From the NCBI GenBank assembly GCA_017545665.1, contig JAFWKQ010000040.1, positions 1-64,000 of the forward strand: a DNA stretch of 64,000 nt, given 5' to 3'. Of the stretch, positions 34,738 to 43,292 are shown piece by piece (position 1 is the first letter of the stretch; every line of letters begins with the position of its first letter). The position numbers and the translations under genes were made by a program. This DNA is from Atopobiaceae bacterium (GTDB lineage Bacteria; Actinomycetota; Coriobacteriia; Coriobacteriales; Atopobiaceae). The notes under the pieces were generated by a model, which was not told where the DNA came from, made no database searches, and saw only the letters and a program-made list of their open reading frames with translations.

Positions 34738-35727
34738 CTACGCAAACTCAAACGAGGAGTTCGGTGTCGTTGTCACGCCGCCGTCCGCATAGAGCAGCAG
34801 CGCCTCGACGTCAGCATGCGTCTGCGCAAACTTAAGCGCCTCTTCGCGCGACAGCATGAAGAGCGGTTTAGTCAATCCGTCGCCGTCAATCGAGGCGACG
34901 CTAAACACCGAGGCCGACTCCACGTCGGTTTGCGCAGGGTATCCCGTTCTGGGATCCAGGATGTGCCAATAGCTCTGGCCGTCTCGCTCGAAGCTACGCT
35001 CGTAGAGGCCGCTGGTAACAACCGACCCGTCCGTGGTACGCACGCGGGCAATCACCCGTTCGCCGCTCTTGCTGGATGGGTCACGCACACCCACGCTCCA
35101 CGGTTCGGACCGCTCATTCGTCCCCCACACCTTTACGTTGCCGCCCAGATTCACAAACGCACTGGTGGCTCCCCGTTGGCGGAACAACTCAACGAGCTTG
35201 TCGGCCATAAACCCCTTGGCAATGCCGCCAAGGTCCAAGCGGGCCATGGGATCGCGAAGTCGTATCGCATTACCTTGCACCTCCACGTTTTGCCAACCCA
35301 CATGGGGCAGCGCCGCCTCTATGGCACCAGAGTCGGGCACGACGCCCTCCACGAAGTCCCACAGCTCGCTCACCGCGCCAATGGTTATATCAAAGAGCCC
35401 GTTGGACTGCTCGCAATAGGCAAGGGCTTTTGTTACGAGCTCGGCCGTAAGCGGATCCACCTCGCAGGATTCCCCCTTTGCGGCGTTGATGCGCGCGACG
35501 TCGCTGGTTGCGATGGTGCGTGAGAAGAGCTTCTCAAAACGGTCGCAAAGACGCTGCGCCTCATCCAAGACGCTCTCGTCCACGTTGCCACCCAGCACAC
35601 ATACCGTATTGAAGTTGAACAGCGTGCGTTGCGCAAAGGGAGTCGACGCAGGTTTGCAGCCTGCCAGAGGCATGGCCATAAGGGCCAGGGTCAGGCGCAC
35701 TAACTCTCGTCGTTCGATGTTACGCAT
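34738..35727 (-). CDS. apbE: FAD:protein FMN transferase (ApbE lipoprotein)
   Basis: A 329-residue ApbE family enzyme (EC 2.7.1.180) that attaches FMN covalently to threonine or serine of target flavoproteins outside the membrane. The signal peptide ends in the lipobox LAGC with the lipidated cysteine at residue 24. Family motifs include the LDLGGIAKGFMADKL block, VNLGGNVKVWG, and the HILDPRTGYPA segment near residue 260 with the Mg-binding Asp and Thr. A GGAGGGGAGG site precedes the ATG. It is divergent from the NusG-domain-II and Gx-transporter genes, a grouping that recalls flavinylation and extracellular electron transfer loci. Confidence 0.94.
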   Translation of the reverse strand: MRNIERRELVRLTLALMAMPLAGCKPASTPFAQRTLFNFNTVCVLGGNVDESVLDEAQRLCDRFEKLFSRTIATSDVARINAAKGESCEVDPLTAELVTKALAYCEQSNGLFDITIGAVSELWDFVEGVVPDSGAIEAALPHVGWQNVEVQGNAIRLRDPMARLDLGGIAKGFMADKLVELFRQRGATSAFVNLGGNVKVWGTNERSEPWSVGVRDPSSKSGERVIARVRTTDGSVVTSGLYERSFERDGQSYWHILDPRTGYPAQTDVESASVFSVASIDGDGLTKPLFMLSREEALKFAQTHADVEALLLYADGGVTTTPNSSFEFA

Positions 35728-35794
35728 GGTCCTCCCCTCCTGTTGCTGACCCCGAACTCACGCTAGCCCGCATGCGGCTCTGCGTGAATGCTCT

Positions 35795-35825
35795 TCGCTC
35801 GTAAATTATAATTGCCACGGTACGG
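35795..35825. promoter_or_regulatory. Divergent promoter region between apbE and the NusG-II gene
   Basis: AAATTATAATTG supplies a TATAAT-like -10 on both strands because ATTATAAT is nearly self-complementary. The -35 boxes are poor on both sides, which suggests activator dependence or a single-direction promoter. Confidence 0.4.
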
Positions 35826-35849
35826 AATATCGAACGACGGGCAAGCAGC

Positions 35850-36290
35850 GTGCAAGGTATAAGAAATCACAAGGCAACCATCGTGGCTGGAGTTTTGGTG
35901 CTCGCCGCACTGGCCGTCGTATTCGCGCTCTTTGGACCTTGGCGCGCGTCAAATGCCGGCGAGCTCTTTGCCGTGGTGCACGACGCGGATGGCGGCGAGC
36001 GACGCCTTCCCCTTTCTGTGGACCAGACCTGCGAGGTGCAAACGTCGCTTGGCCGCAACGTTGTGGTTGTCCAAGACGGTGCGGCACGCATGACAGAGGC
36101 CGACTGCCCTCACAAAAGCTGCACCCAACAGCAGCCCATCTCGCAACCAGGACAGCAAATCATTTGCCTTCCTCACCAGCTGTGGGTGGAAATAGTGTCC
36201 CAAGGAGATGCACCTAATCAACTCAACGAGGATGCCGTACGCTGGAACGAAGGCGGCAGCAGCACGAACGTAGACCTGGTAGCGCGCTAG
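35850..36290 (+). CDS. NusG domain II-containing membrane-anchored protein (EetA/Lin0431-like)
   Basis: A 146-residue protein with one N-terminal transmembrane helix (about 10-30) and an extracytoplasmic domain matching the NusG domain II/Lin0431 family: RRLPLSVDQTCEVQT, then MTEADCPHKSCTQ and ICLPHQLWVEI. The DCPHKSC and ICLPH segments are the family's conserved cysteine pattern. The same domain occurs in EetA of the Listeria flavin-based electron transfer locus. The GTG at 35850 is the only start that keeps the anchor. It is followed after one base by the next gene, so the two are co-transcribed. Confidence 0.85.
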   Translation: MQGIRNHKATIVAGVLVLAALAVVFALFGPWRASNAGELFAVVHDADGGERRLPLSVDQTCEVQTSLGRNVVVVQDGAARMTEADCPHKSCTQQQPISQPGQQIICLPHQLWVEIVSQGDAPNQLNEDAVRWNEGGSSTNVDLVAR

Positions 36291-36291
36291 C

Positions 36292-37368
36292 ATGGACAAG
36301 ACCGCTCTTTCACCCGCAGAGATTCAACGCTGGACACGCATAGGCGTACTTGCGGCACTTGCCATGCTTCTTGGGTACATGGAGGCCTTTTTGCCGATTC
36401 CCATTCCCGGGGTAAAGCTTGGCCTGGCAAACATCGCGGTCCTTGTCGCACTCGCCGATCACGACGTGTGGGGCGGCTTTAGCATCTCTCTTATAAAGGT
36501 GCTTGTTTTGGGCCTGTTGTTTGGCTCCCCTCTCACCTTGGCCTATTCCGCCGCGGGAACGCTTTTGGCCTTTTGCGGCATGGCGACCTTGTCGCTGCTC
36601 CCCACCATGCACCTGGTGATGGTCTCGGTGGTAGGCGCCCTTCTCCACGAGATTGGCCAGCTATTCGTGGCGCAGGCATTGCTGGGCACAACAACGGTTT
36701 GGTACCTCGCGCCTCTGCTCCTTTTGCTCGGATGCGTTACGGGAGCCATATGCGGAGTGCTTGCCAGCAAACTCAACGACTCGCTTGCGCGCACGGACGC
36801 AGCGGCCGCCGTTACGACGGTTAACGTATCGGAGCTGGCCGCGCAACCCGCACGGAAGTCCACGATATGGCTTTTGGTTGGTCTCGTAGCATTCGTGGTA
36901 GCGGTCTTTCGCGTTGAAAACATGCGTATTCTGCTTGCGCTCACCGTGCTGGGTCTCGTTCTTTGCGCCCTCGCGCGCGTGCGCGCAAAGCGTCTTTTGC
37001 GCAGCATGGCACCGCTGCTCGCGCTTATTGCGTTTACCCTTGCGGTACAGCTTGTTGTGTCGCCGCAAACCGCATGGGAGTTCACGGCGCGATCTTCCTT
37101 GCGACTGCTGAGCATTGCGGCCGCATGCGCGGCCTTTATGGCACGCGTTCCCACAAGCGACCTCACAGTCCTTGTTGCGCGGATGGCCACGCCTCTGAAG
37201 CGTCTTGGCATACAAGGCGATGGCTTTGTGCTCGCCTTGGACGTGGCGTTACGCCTCGTGCCAACCATGGAGGGCCTGATTGAGCCGCAAGAGCTGCGAC
37301 TGCGCGATGTGCCGCAGCTCATTCCACGTGCGTACGAGCGCTTGCTGGCTCGCGTGTCGAAGCAATAG
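36292..37368 (+). CDS. Gx transporter family protein fused to an EcfT-like domain
   Basis: A 358-residue membrane protein in two parts. Residues about 12-165 match the Gx transporter/heptaprenyl diphosphate synthase component I family (MLLGYMEAFLPIPIPGVKLGLANI), S-component-like six-helix proteins such as EetB. Residues about 190-355 look like the EcfT/CbiQ transmembrane coupling protein, with LVARMATPLKRLGIQGDGFVLALDVALRLVPTM and C-terminal RLRDVPQLIPRAYERLL near its coupling helices. An EcfA ATPase pair is not in the window. It is directly downstream of the NusG-II gene and divergent from apbE, so flavin or quinone-related transport for an extracellular redox system is a reasonable inference. 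Confidence 0.8.
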   Translation: MDKTALSPAEIQRWTRIGVLAALAMLLGYMEAFLPIPIPGVKLGLANIAVLVALADHDVWGGFSISLIKVLVLGLLFGSPLTLAYSAAGTLLAFCGMATLSLLPTMHLVMVSVVGALLHEIGQLFVAQALLGTTTVWYLAPLLLLLGCVTGAICGVLASKLNDSLARTDAAAAVTTVNVSELAAQPARKSTIWLLVGLVAFVVAVFRVENMRILLALTVLGLVLCALARVRAKRLLRSMAPLLALIAFTLAVQLVVSPQTAWEFTARSSLRLLSIAAACAAFMARVPTSDLTVLVARMATPLKRLGIQGDGFVLALDVALRLVPTMEGLIEPQELRLRDVPQLIPRAYERLLARVSKQ

Positions 37369-37425
37369 GAACAAAAGAGGCTCCGCGCGCTCGAACGGTG
37401 CCGCGTCGGTGCCGTGCCTCCCGCC

Positions 37426-37520
37426 GGGTACACTTTTTGGTCCGCAAACTTCCCCGCCGTGCACACAAATCGGCCTTTTGTGGACCCGGTAGGGATGTTT
37501 GCGGACCAAAAAGTGTACCC
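37426..37520. repeat. Family C palindrome (GGTCCGCAAACTTCCC type)
   Basis: GGGTACACTTTTTGGTCCGC at 37426 is complementary to GCGGACCAAAAAGTGTACCC ending at 37520. The inner part, CACACAAATCGGCC then TTTTGTGGACCCGG, is nearly the same as the centre of the repeat at 55141-55173. A loose piece, GAAAGTGGACCCAG, follows at 37540. Confidence 0.85.
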
Positions 37521-37570
37521 GACCCTTCCGCCTCCCGGGAAAGTGGACCCAGCCCCATACCTCGAGAGTG

Positions 37571-37640
37571 GCGCTGCGCACAAAATCGGACGTCTCGGAG
37601 GTCAAGTCGTCTCCGAGACGTCCGACTCCATGCGCAGCGC
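37571..37640. repeat. Family D hairpin (AAAATCGGAC tip), copy 1
   Basis: Outer arms GCGCTGCGCA / TGCGCAGCGC enclose inner arms TCGGACGTCTCGGA / TCCGAGACGTCCGA. AAAATCGGAC is shared with the hairpins at 47479 and 47623. It lies 25 bp downstream of the first capA gene and could end its transcript. The whole gap 37369-37665 is filled by this and the family C palindrome. Confidence 0.8.
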
Positions 37641-37665
37641 TACAAGGGTAGACAATCGCGCGCAA

Positions 37666-39171
37666 CTACAGCTCGAGCTTGTACACGCCAGTCTTCGCGT
37701 CGTAGCCAGATCCCAAGACTTTGGCGCAGAACTCGTTTGCCCACGTAGGAGTAAGCGAGGTGTTGTCGGTGTTGGGATTGACGTCAGTATTGAGGGAATT
37801 GGATGCAGCCAACTCGTCGGTCCAATCCTTGATGAGATATGTTGTCATGTCGGTAGTAAGCCCAAGGTGCGAAATGACAGGCTTGAATTCGGCGGACGTC
37901 ACCGAGCAGGAGCCATTGGCATCCTTGTGCAGGGTAACCTCGGCGATGCCGCCCACCAGGCTCTCGTTGGAGGGAGACGTGCTTATGAAATTGCCCGTGG
38001 AGTAATAGCAGGGCACCTTCTTGCCGTTTGGACCCTCAACGACGGTAACGGGCTCAATCACATGCGGGTGGTTGCCAATGATTACGTCAACGCCCAAGTC
38101 CGCGAACTTCTTGGCCCACTCCTTTTGCATCTCCACAGGCTCGGTGCTGTACTCCTCGCCCCAGTGCGGGAACACAACCACCATGTCCGCAAGCTCGTGC
38201 GCCTTCTCGACGGTCTTCTTTACGTGCTCCTCCTCCAGCATGGACACGAGCCCCTGCTTGTCGTGCGACTCGTTGCCGTTGAGGTCCTGCGTGTAGTTGA
38301 GCAGCGCAACCTTAAAGCCGTCCTTCTCGAACACATACACATCATCTGCCGAGGCGTTCTTGTTATCGGGGTTCGCCTCGCCGATGACATTCATCTCGGG
38401 GTGCTTGGTGGCCCAGAAGTTCTGCTCGCTCCGCACCAGGGTATAGGGGTCATCGAAGTTGCCGCTGTTGTCCATGGCATGGTTCGTTGCCTTAAGCGCG
38501 ACGTTAAAGCCCGCCTTCGCCTCCGCGTCGCCCATCTCCTGCGGACCGTTGAACTCGGGGTAGCCGTCATAGCCGTCGGGAGCCGTGCCCGTGTATACGT
38601 TGCCGCCCAGGGGCGTCTCCTGATTGAGGACCTTTATGTCCTTGTCCTTTAGCTCGCCCTGTATGTGGGCAAACACGTGGTCGTAGTTGCGCGTACCGTC
38701 CGACTGAAGACCGCTCTGGCGCACCTGATAATGGAACAGGATGTCGCCCACCATGAGCAGGTTGATATCCACCGAACCGTCCGCGGCCTTGCCAGCGGCT
38801 GCCGTACCGCCCTCGGTATTGCCCTGGCCTTGGGCCTGCTGCGTGTTGCCACCAGCCGCCCCCTGCCCAGATGCCGCGTCGCCTCCCTTGTTGCATGCGC
38901 GCAAAAGGAAAAAGACCAGAAGGCCGACAAATACCAACGCGAGCACGATGCTTACGATGGGAAGCGCCGCGCTACGCTTGGGCGCCTGACCATGCATGTG
39001 CGCCGCATGTGCGGGCCTTTGCTGGCGCGCTTGCGGCCGGGACTGCGGTCGCTGCGTGCGGGGACCAGCCTGCACGGTAGACTGCCTTCGTTGTGCGTTT
39101 GTGGGACGCGCGCCCTTCGACCTTCGCTGGGAATCCGGTCGACGACGCTGTGGTCTGTTTTCCTGCGGCAT
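37666..39171 (-). CDS. CapA family membrane-anchored metallophosphatase-like protein 1
   Basis: A 501-residue protein. The first 65 residues are Arg/Gln/Pro-rich and cytoplasmic, one transmembrane helix follows at about 69-91, then a low-complexity Gly/Gln linker and a CapA/PgsA domain from about 135. CapA motifs are INLLMVGDILFH, VLNQETPLG, NVALKATNHAMD (TNHxxD), PHWGEEY (HWG) and IIGNHPHVIEPV. The fold is calcineurin-like, and the family acts in poly-gamma-glutamate or capsule synthesis in some species. No capB or capC is nearby. The ATG has a GGAGAAAAG site. It is paralogous to 44907-46229. Confidence 0.88.
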   Translation of the reverse strand: MPQENRPQRRRPDSQRRSKGARPTNAQRRQSTVQAGPRTQRPQSRPQARQQRPAHAAHMHGQAPKRSAALPIVSIVLALVFVGLLVFFLLRACNKGGDAASGQGAAGGNTQQAQGQGNTEGGTAAAGKAADGSVDINLLMVGDILFHYQVRQSGLQSDGTRNYDHVFAHIQGELKDKDIKVLNQETPLGGNVYTGTAPDGYDGYPEFNGPQEMGDAEAKAGFNVALKATNHAMDNSGNFDDPYTLVRSEQNFWATKHPEMNVIGEANPDNKNASADDVYVFEKDGFKVALLNYTQDLNGNESHDKQGLVSMLEEEHVKKTVEKAHELADMVVVFPHWGEEYSTEPVEMQKEWAKKFADLGVDVIIGNHPHVIEPVTVVEGPNGKKVPCYYSTGNFISTSPSNESLVGGIAEVTLHKDANGSCSVTSAEFKPVISHLGLTTDMTTYLIKDWTDELAASNSLNTDVNPNTDNTSLTPTWANEFCAKVLGSGYDAKTGVYKLEL

Positions 39172-39287
39172 CTTTTCTCCTCACTCGAGTGATGAAGATA
39201 ATACCGCTCTGTGGTATAGGGCGTTCGCATATACACAAGAATCCACGTAAGAGAAACACTGTTTCGACGTCTGGAGGACGAGCGAAC

Positions 39288-39518
39288 TTGGAAACATGCC
39301 CCAGGCTTGGCATCTTGTCCCAAGTTTGGATATCGTATTTTCAGCTATCTGTATTAATAATGGGAAATGAATTCACCCTCCGCAATCGAATCCTGCGGTT
39401 TTTCATTTTTGAACAGATTCATTTCCCGTTGCATAAAATATGCAGTGGGAAATAAACGGACAACTTTTTTGCGAATCCTGGGCTTTTGTGTTTTTGAACA
39501 GATTCATTTCCCATTAAT
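39288..39518. repeat. AT-rich tandem/inverted repeats around GATTCATTTCCC
   Basis: The gap 39172-39671 holds no gene. It contains TTTTTGAACAGATTCATTTCCC-like units at 39407-39427 and 39492-39512. CGAATCCTG-type segments precede each, and inverted AATGGGAAATGAAT is at 39359, so the two ends can pair. A weaker hairpin (AACTTGGAAACATGCC / GGCATCTTGTCCCAAGTT) sits at 39288-39340. The low G+C contrasts with the GC-rich palindromes elsewhere. Confidence 0.7.
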
Positions 39519-39671
39519 TTATAACAGAATAGCATGTCTTAGTCCGAAGGCCGCCCGAGAACTTGCCCGTCCCACGAAAAAACGCCAAATCCGAGAGGAA
39601 GCGCCTCCTTGGGGACATGAAAACTTGCCCACCCAGGCAAAAGCCAACAAACGAACTGCCCTCAAACAGCT

Positions 39672-41126
39672 TTATCGCTTTAGGCGCATGAGGGCATACT
39701 GCACGCCCAGCATGGCAAAGAGCGCAACCATAACGGCAAGGTACGAGTACACGGCACCGTCAAAGCCCACCATGCGCACGAGCACCACCGACGTCAGGCA
39801 CACAAAGACAAAGGCAGCCAGGTAAGTAAGGGTCGCCTGCGCCTGCCTGCGCAGCACCGTAATAACCTGATACAAAAAGTCGATGGCCGCGGAAAGGCCG
39901 CCCGCCACGATCATGAGGTACTGCGCCATGCGGTACGGCTCAAAGTCCACACCGTACATAACGCCGTTGAGCCATACGCCAACAAAGCCAAACGCAAACA
40001 GCATAACTACCGTAACCGCCACGCTTACCCCCAGCATGGCAAAGACGATAAGGTCAAAGCGAGCGCGCTTGGACTTGTCGGCCCATACGCTGGCTATGCG
40101 CACAAGCTGCGGCTTGTACACGAAGCCCACGATCATGAGAATAGACTGCGCCGGGAAGTATATGGCGTTAAAGTACACCTGGCTCTCGTAGGGAAGCGCG
40201 CCTTCCATCGCAAACTTGGGCACCGTCTCTATGAGGGCAAACAGGAACAAGGCCGCAAACGAGGGAAAGCATTCAACAAAGAGCTCGATTATCTCCACAC
40301 GGTCGACGCTGCGTGACTTTGGCGTCTCCAAAAAGGCAAGCGGAAGCGTTAGCAGCACAAAGGTTGCCACCGCCACCACCGCCATACCCAAGCTCGCAAC
40401 CACAAGATTGCGCGTAACGAGCAACAACAGCGCGAATACGATAATACCCGCTATAGAGCGTACCGCCTGCGATACGCCCGAAAGGTAGAGCTTGCCCATC
40501 TGCTGCAGGCGTCCCTCGTATACGTCGGCCAAGGCGTCCACCGCACGAAAGCCAAAGGCTCCCCAGGTAATCAGCGACATCTCCTGGTCGTATCCCTTTA
40601 TGGCGCACCACAGCCAGCCCACAAGAAGCATGAGCACCACCGTAAGGACGCGCTGCACCTGATAGGAGGCAAAGGAGTCGGCCTCGTCGATGTCGGATAC
40701 CTGATACGTCCGCACGCCGTAGTTGCCAACGTATAGCAGGAGCGTTGCCGTGGTAAAGGCCATGGAAAACATGCCTGCGCGCTCTGCCCCGGCAAGCTGC
40801 GTGGCAATTATGGACAGAATCGGGAAGAGCGCGCCCCACGCCGCAAGCCCTATGGTGTTGAGCACGTAGTCGCGCATCGTCTGATTCGCCTCGTACTCGG
40901 AGGCGCCTTGCGAAAACGAGCGCTTGTCTGCCACGTCCAGCAGGCGGTCCCACCAGCGATTCACGATTTGGCGAATGCGCGGTTCCGAGGAGTGTCGCCT
41001 TCGCTTGCGCCTCTTCTTCTTGCTGCGAACGTCATACGTCTCGCGCACGCCGCGCGAACGACGGGAACCATCCCGCCGTTCACGCGACCTACGTCTTTTG
41101 CGCCTTTTTTCCGACCGACGTTCCAT
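39672..41126 (-). CDS. Polysaccharide flippase-like membrane protein (MOP/Wzx-type)
   Basis: A 484-residue protein with about twelve to fourteen transmembrane helices after a 60-residue cytoplasmic N-terminus that is extremely rich in Arg and Lys (RRKRRRSRERR and KKKRRKRRRH). The helix pattern and segments such as LNTIGLAAWGALFPILSII and YFPAQSILMIVGFVYKPQLV resemble the MOP superfamily of lipid-linked oligosaccharide exporters. The ATG at 41126 lies six bases after the aspS stop, and translation is probably coupled because no good ribosome site is seen. Substrate unknown; nearby CapA and glycosyltransferase genes fit an envelope glycan role. Confidence 0.78.
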   Translation of the reverse strand: MERRSEKRRKRRRSRERRDGSRRSRGVRETYDVRSKKKRRKRRRHSSEPRIRQIVNRWWDRLLDVADKRSFSQGASEYEANQTMRDYVLNTIGLAAWGALFPILSIIATQLAGAERAGMFSMAFTTATLLLYVGNYGVRTYQVSDIDEADSFASYQVQRVLTVVLMLLVGWLWCAIKGYDQEMSLITWGAFGFRAVDALADVYEGRLQQMGKLYLSGVSQAVRSIAGIIVFALLLLVTRNLVVASLGMAVVAVATFVLLTLPLAFLETPKSRSVDRVEIIELFVECFPSFAALFLFALIETVPKFAMEGALPYESQVYFNAIYFPAQSILMIVGFVYKPQLVRIASVWADKSKRARFDLIVFAMLGVSVAVTVVMLFAFGFVGVWLNGVMYGVDFEPYRMAQYLMIVAGGLSAAIDFLYQVITVLRRQAQATLTYLAAFVFVCLTSVVLVRMVGFDGAVYSYLAVMVALFAMLGVQYALMRLKR

Positions 41127-41132
41127 ACGCAA

Positions 41133-42902
41133 CTAAAGCAGCCTGAGCGAGACTTCCTTGAGCTGCTTGCCGCCAACGGCGGAGGGAGCGTCGCTCATAA
41201 GGTCGTTGCCGTTGCTCGTCTTGGGGAAGGCCATAACCTCGCGGATGGAGTCGCAGCCCGCCAGCAGCATGCACACGCGATCCAAGCCCAGCGCAAAGCC
41301 ACCCATGGGAGGCGCGCCGTATTCCAGGGCGTCCAGCAAGAAGCCAAACTGCTCGCGCGCGCCCTCCTCGGTAAAGCCCAGCAGCTTGAGGATGCGCATT
41401 TGGAGCTCTGCGTTATGCACACGCATGCCTCCGCCACCAGCCTCGTAGCCGTCCATCACGAAGTCGTAGGTGTGCGACCCCACCGAAAGCGGATCCGACT
41501 CAAGTCGCTCGATGTCGGCCTCTTCGGGCTGGGTAAAGGGCTGGTGCTCGGCGGCATAGGCTTTGCGGTCCTCGTCCCAGTGCACCAAGGGGAAGTCCAC
41601 GACCCACAGGAAATCGTGGCCCTCAAGCGGCAGCTCCATTGCCTTGGCCATATGGGAGCGCATGCCGCCCAGAATCTCGCAGGAGAGAATGCGCTCACCC
41701 GCCGCAAACATTACCAGGTCGCCCGGCTCCACGTCGCATTCGGCGCGCAGCCCTTCCATCTCCTCATCCGAGAAGAACTTCACGATGGGGCTGTTTATGG
41801 AACCGTCCTCGCGGAAGGCAATCCAGGCAAGGCCCTTGGCGCCAAAGGTCGCCGCAACGTTGGCGAGCTTGTCAATCTGGCTACGGGGCCACCTACCCGC
41901 ACCCTTGGCGTTGATGCACTTTACAACCTGGCCTTCGCTGTTGGCAGCCGTGGCAAAGATCTTGAACTTGGAATTGGCGAAGAGCTCGGTAACGTCGTGA
42001 AGCTCCATGCCAAAGCGCGTGTCGGGTTTGTCGGTTCCGTAGGTATCCATGGCCTCGGCATAGGTAAGGCGAGGAAGCGGCTTGGGCATGGTAACGCCAA
42101 CCGCGGCAAAAGCATCGGCAAGCACGTCCTCCAGCGCGGCCATAACGTCCTCTTGCTCCACGAAGCTCATCTCGACGTCCACCTGGGTGAACTCCGGCTG
42201 GCGGTCGGCGCGCAGGTCTTCGTCGCGGAAGCATTTTGCCACCTGATAATAGCGCTCTACGCCACCAACCATAAGCAGCTGCTTAAGGAGCTGCGGGCTT
42301 TGGGGAAGCGCATAGAAATTGCCGGGTTGCAGACGACTGGGCACAATGAAGTCGCGAGCGCCCTCGGGCGTCGACTTAAAGAGCGCCGGCGTCTCCACCT
42401 CCATAAAGGCACGCTTGTGCAGCGCCTCGCGAATCGCAAAGGTGAAGTCGGAACGCAGGCGCATGTTCTCCATCATGGATGGACGGCGGAGGTCCAAGTA
42501 ACGATAGCGCAGGCGCACGTCCTCAGAGACCTCCAGACGATCCTCAATCTGGAACGCAGGGGTCTTGGCAGTATTGAGCACCTCTATGCTCGAGACAAGA
42601 ACCTCGATTTCGCCCGTGCCGAGCTTGGGATTCTCCATACCCTCCGGGCGCTTGCGCACAACGCCCTCAACTTTGATAGGCCACTCGGAGCGCACGGTCT
42701 CCGCCGTATGGAATGCGGTGCCACCAGAGTTGTCGGGGTCAAACGAAATCTGCGTTACGCCCTCGCGATCGCGCAGGTCGATGAATATAAGACCACCGTG
42801 GTCGCGACGATGCCAAACCCATCCCGTGAGGGTAACCATAGACCCAATGTCTTCGGGCCGCAGCTCGTCGCAGGTATGGGTATGCATGGAAAACGTGCTC
42901 AT
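41133..42902 (-). CDS. aspS: Aspartyl-tRNA synthetase
   Basis: A 589-residue class IIb synthetase of bacterial type, with an N-terminal OB-fold anticodon-binding domain (VTLTGWVWHRRDHGGLIFIDLRDREG), catalytic core and the bacterial GAD insertion. Motif 2 (VAKCFRDEDLRADRQPEFTQ) and motif 3 (GGFALGLDRVCMLL) are clear. The ATG at 42902 has a GAAAGGAAC site. The upstream leader carries two stem-loops. The downstream flippase gene begins six bases after the stop. Confidence 0.97.
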   Translation of the reverse strand: MSTFSMHTHTCDELRPEDIGSMVTLTGWVWHRRDHGGLIFIDLRDREGVTQISFDPDNSGGTAFHTAETVRSEWPIKVEGVVRKRPEGMENPKLGTGEIEVLVSSIEVLNTAKTPAFQIEDRLEVSEDVRLRYRYLDLRRPSMMENMRLRSDFTFAIREALHKRAFMEVETPALFKSTPEGARDFIVPSRLQPGNFYALPQSPQLLKQLLMVGGVERYYQVAKCFRDEDLRADRQPEFTQVDVEMSFVEQEDVMAALEDVLADAFAAVGVTMPKPLPRLTYAEAMDTYGTDKPDTRFGMELHDVTELFANSKFKIFATAANSEGQVVKCINAKGAGRWPRSQIDKLANVAATFGAKGLAWIAFREDGSINSPIVKFFSDEEMEGLRAECDVEPGDLVMFAAGERILSCEILGGMRSHMAKAMELPLEGHDFLWVVDFPLVHWDEDRKAYAAEHQPFTQPEEADIERLESDPLSVGSHTYDFVMDGYEAGGGGMRVHNAELQMRILKLLGFTEEGAREQFGFLLDALEYGAPPMGGFALGLDRVCMLLAGCDSIREVMAFPKTSNGNDLMSDAPSAVGGKQLKEVSLRLL

Positions 42903-42921
42903 TTAGTTCCTTTCGTTTCCT

Positions 42922-43005
42922 CCCGTCCCGTGTCGGTACGGACGGGCAAGCCAACATATTGCGCCAAGGCGTAAACGGCACCTCGACACACGGCGCAATA
43001 TTCTA
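42922..43005 (-). promoter_or_regulatory. aspS promoter -10 and structured leader
   Basis: TAGAAT (43005 to 43000 on the minus strand) is a likely -10 with a weak -35. Right after it come ATATTGCGCC / GGCGCAATAT arms (42956-42965 and 42992-43001), then CCCGTC / GACGGG arms (42922-42946). The T-box consensus is absent. Confidence 0.4.
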
Positions 43006-43101
43006 CTACGACTTTGCGCACTCGCCACGTTTTAAAACACGTGCTCAAGACGACGCTCTGGAAAACCACAATTGCGGGACGTGGAACACCGCCTAAGCAC
43101 A

Positions 43102-43194
43102 CGCAGCCCCGTGCCTGCGGTGTGGGCCACATGCGGCTCCGCGCTCGCTTCGTGAGTCGCCGCATGTTGGCCACACCGCAGGCACGGGGCTGCG
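43102..43194. repeat. Family A palindrome with shortened core
   Basis: Arms CGCAGCCCCGTGCCTGCGGT (43102) and ACCGCAGGCACGGGGCTGCG (to 43194) continue inward to ATGCGG / CCGCAT with one shifted base pair. The core GGCTCCGCGCTCGCTTCGTGA lacks the 13-base CGCTCGCTCACTT segment present in other copies. It lies in the divergent gap between aspS and the fusion-protein gene. Confidence 0.9.
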
Positions 43195-43292
43195 AGTGGC
43201 TCTACCAATATCAGCTGTAGATGCTTTGCCTCGCATCCCTAAGGGGCTCAGTTGCGGTATGCTTTAGCACACCAATAAAACGAAGGACAAAC

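Noticed and set aside
40908-42974. 688-codon open frame antisense to aspS and the flippase
   Set aside because: It spans two well-supported minus-strand genes and has no start site or domain.
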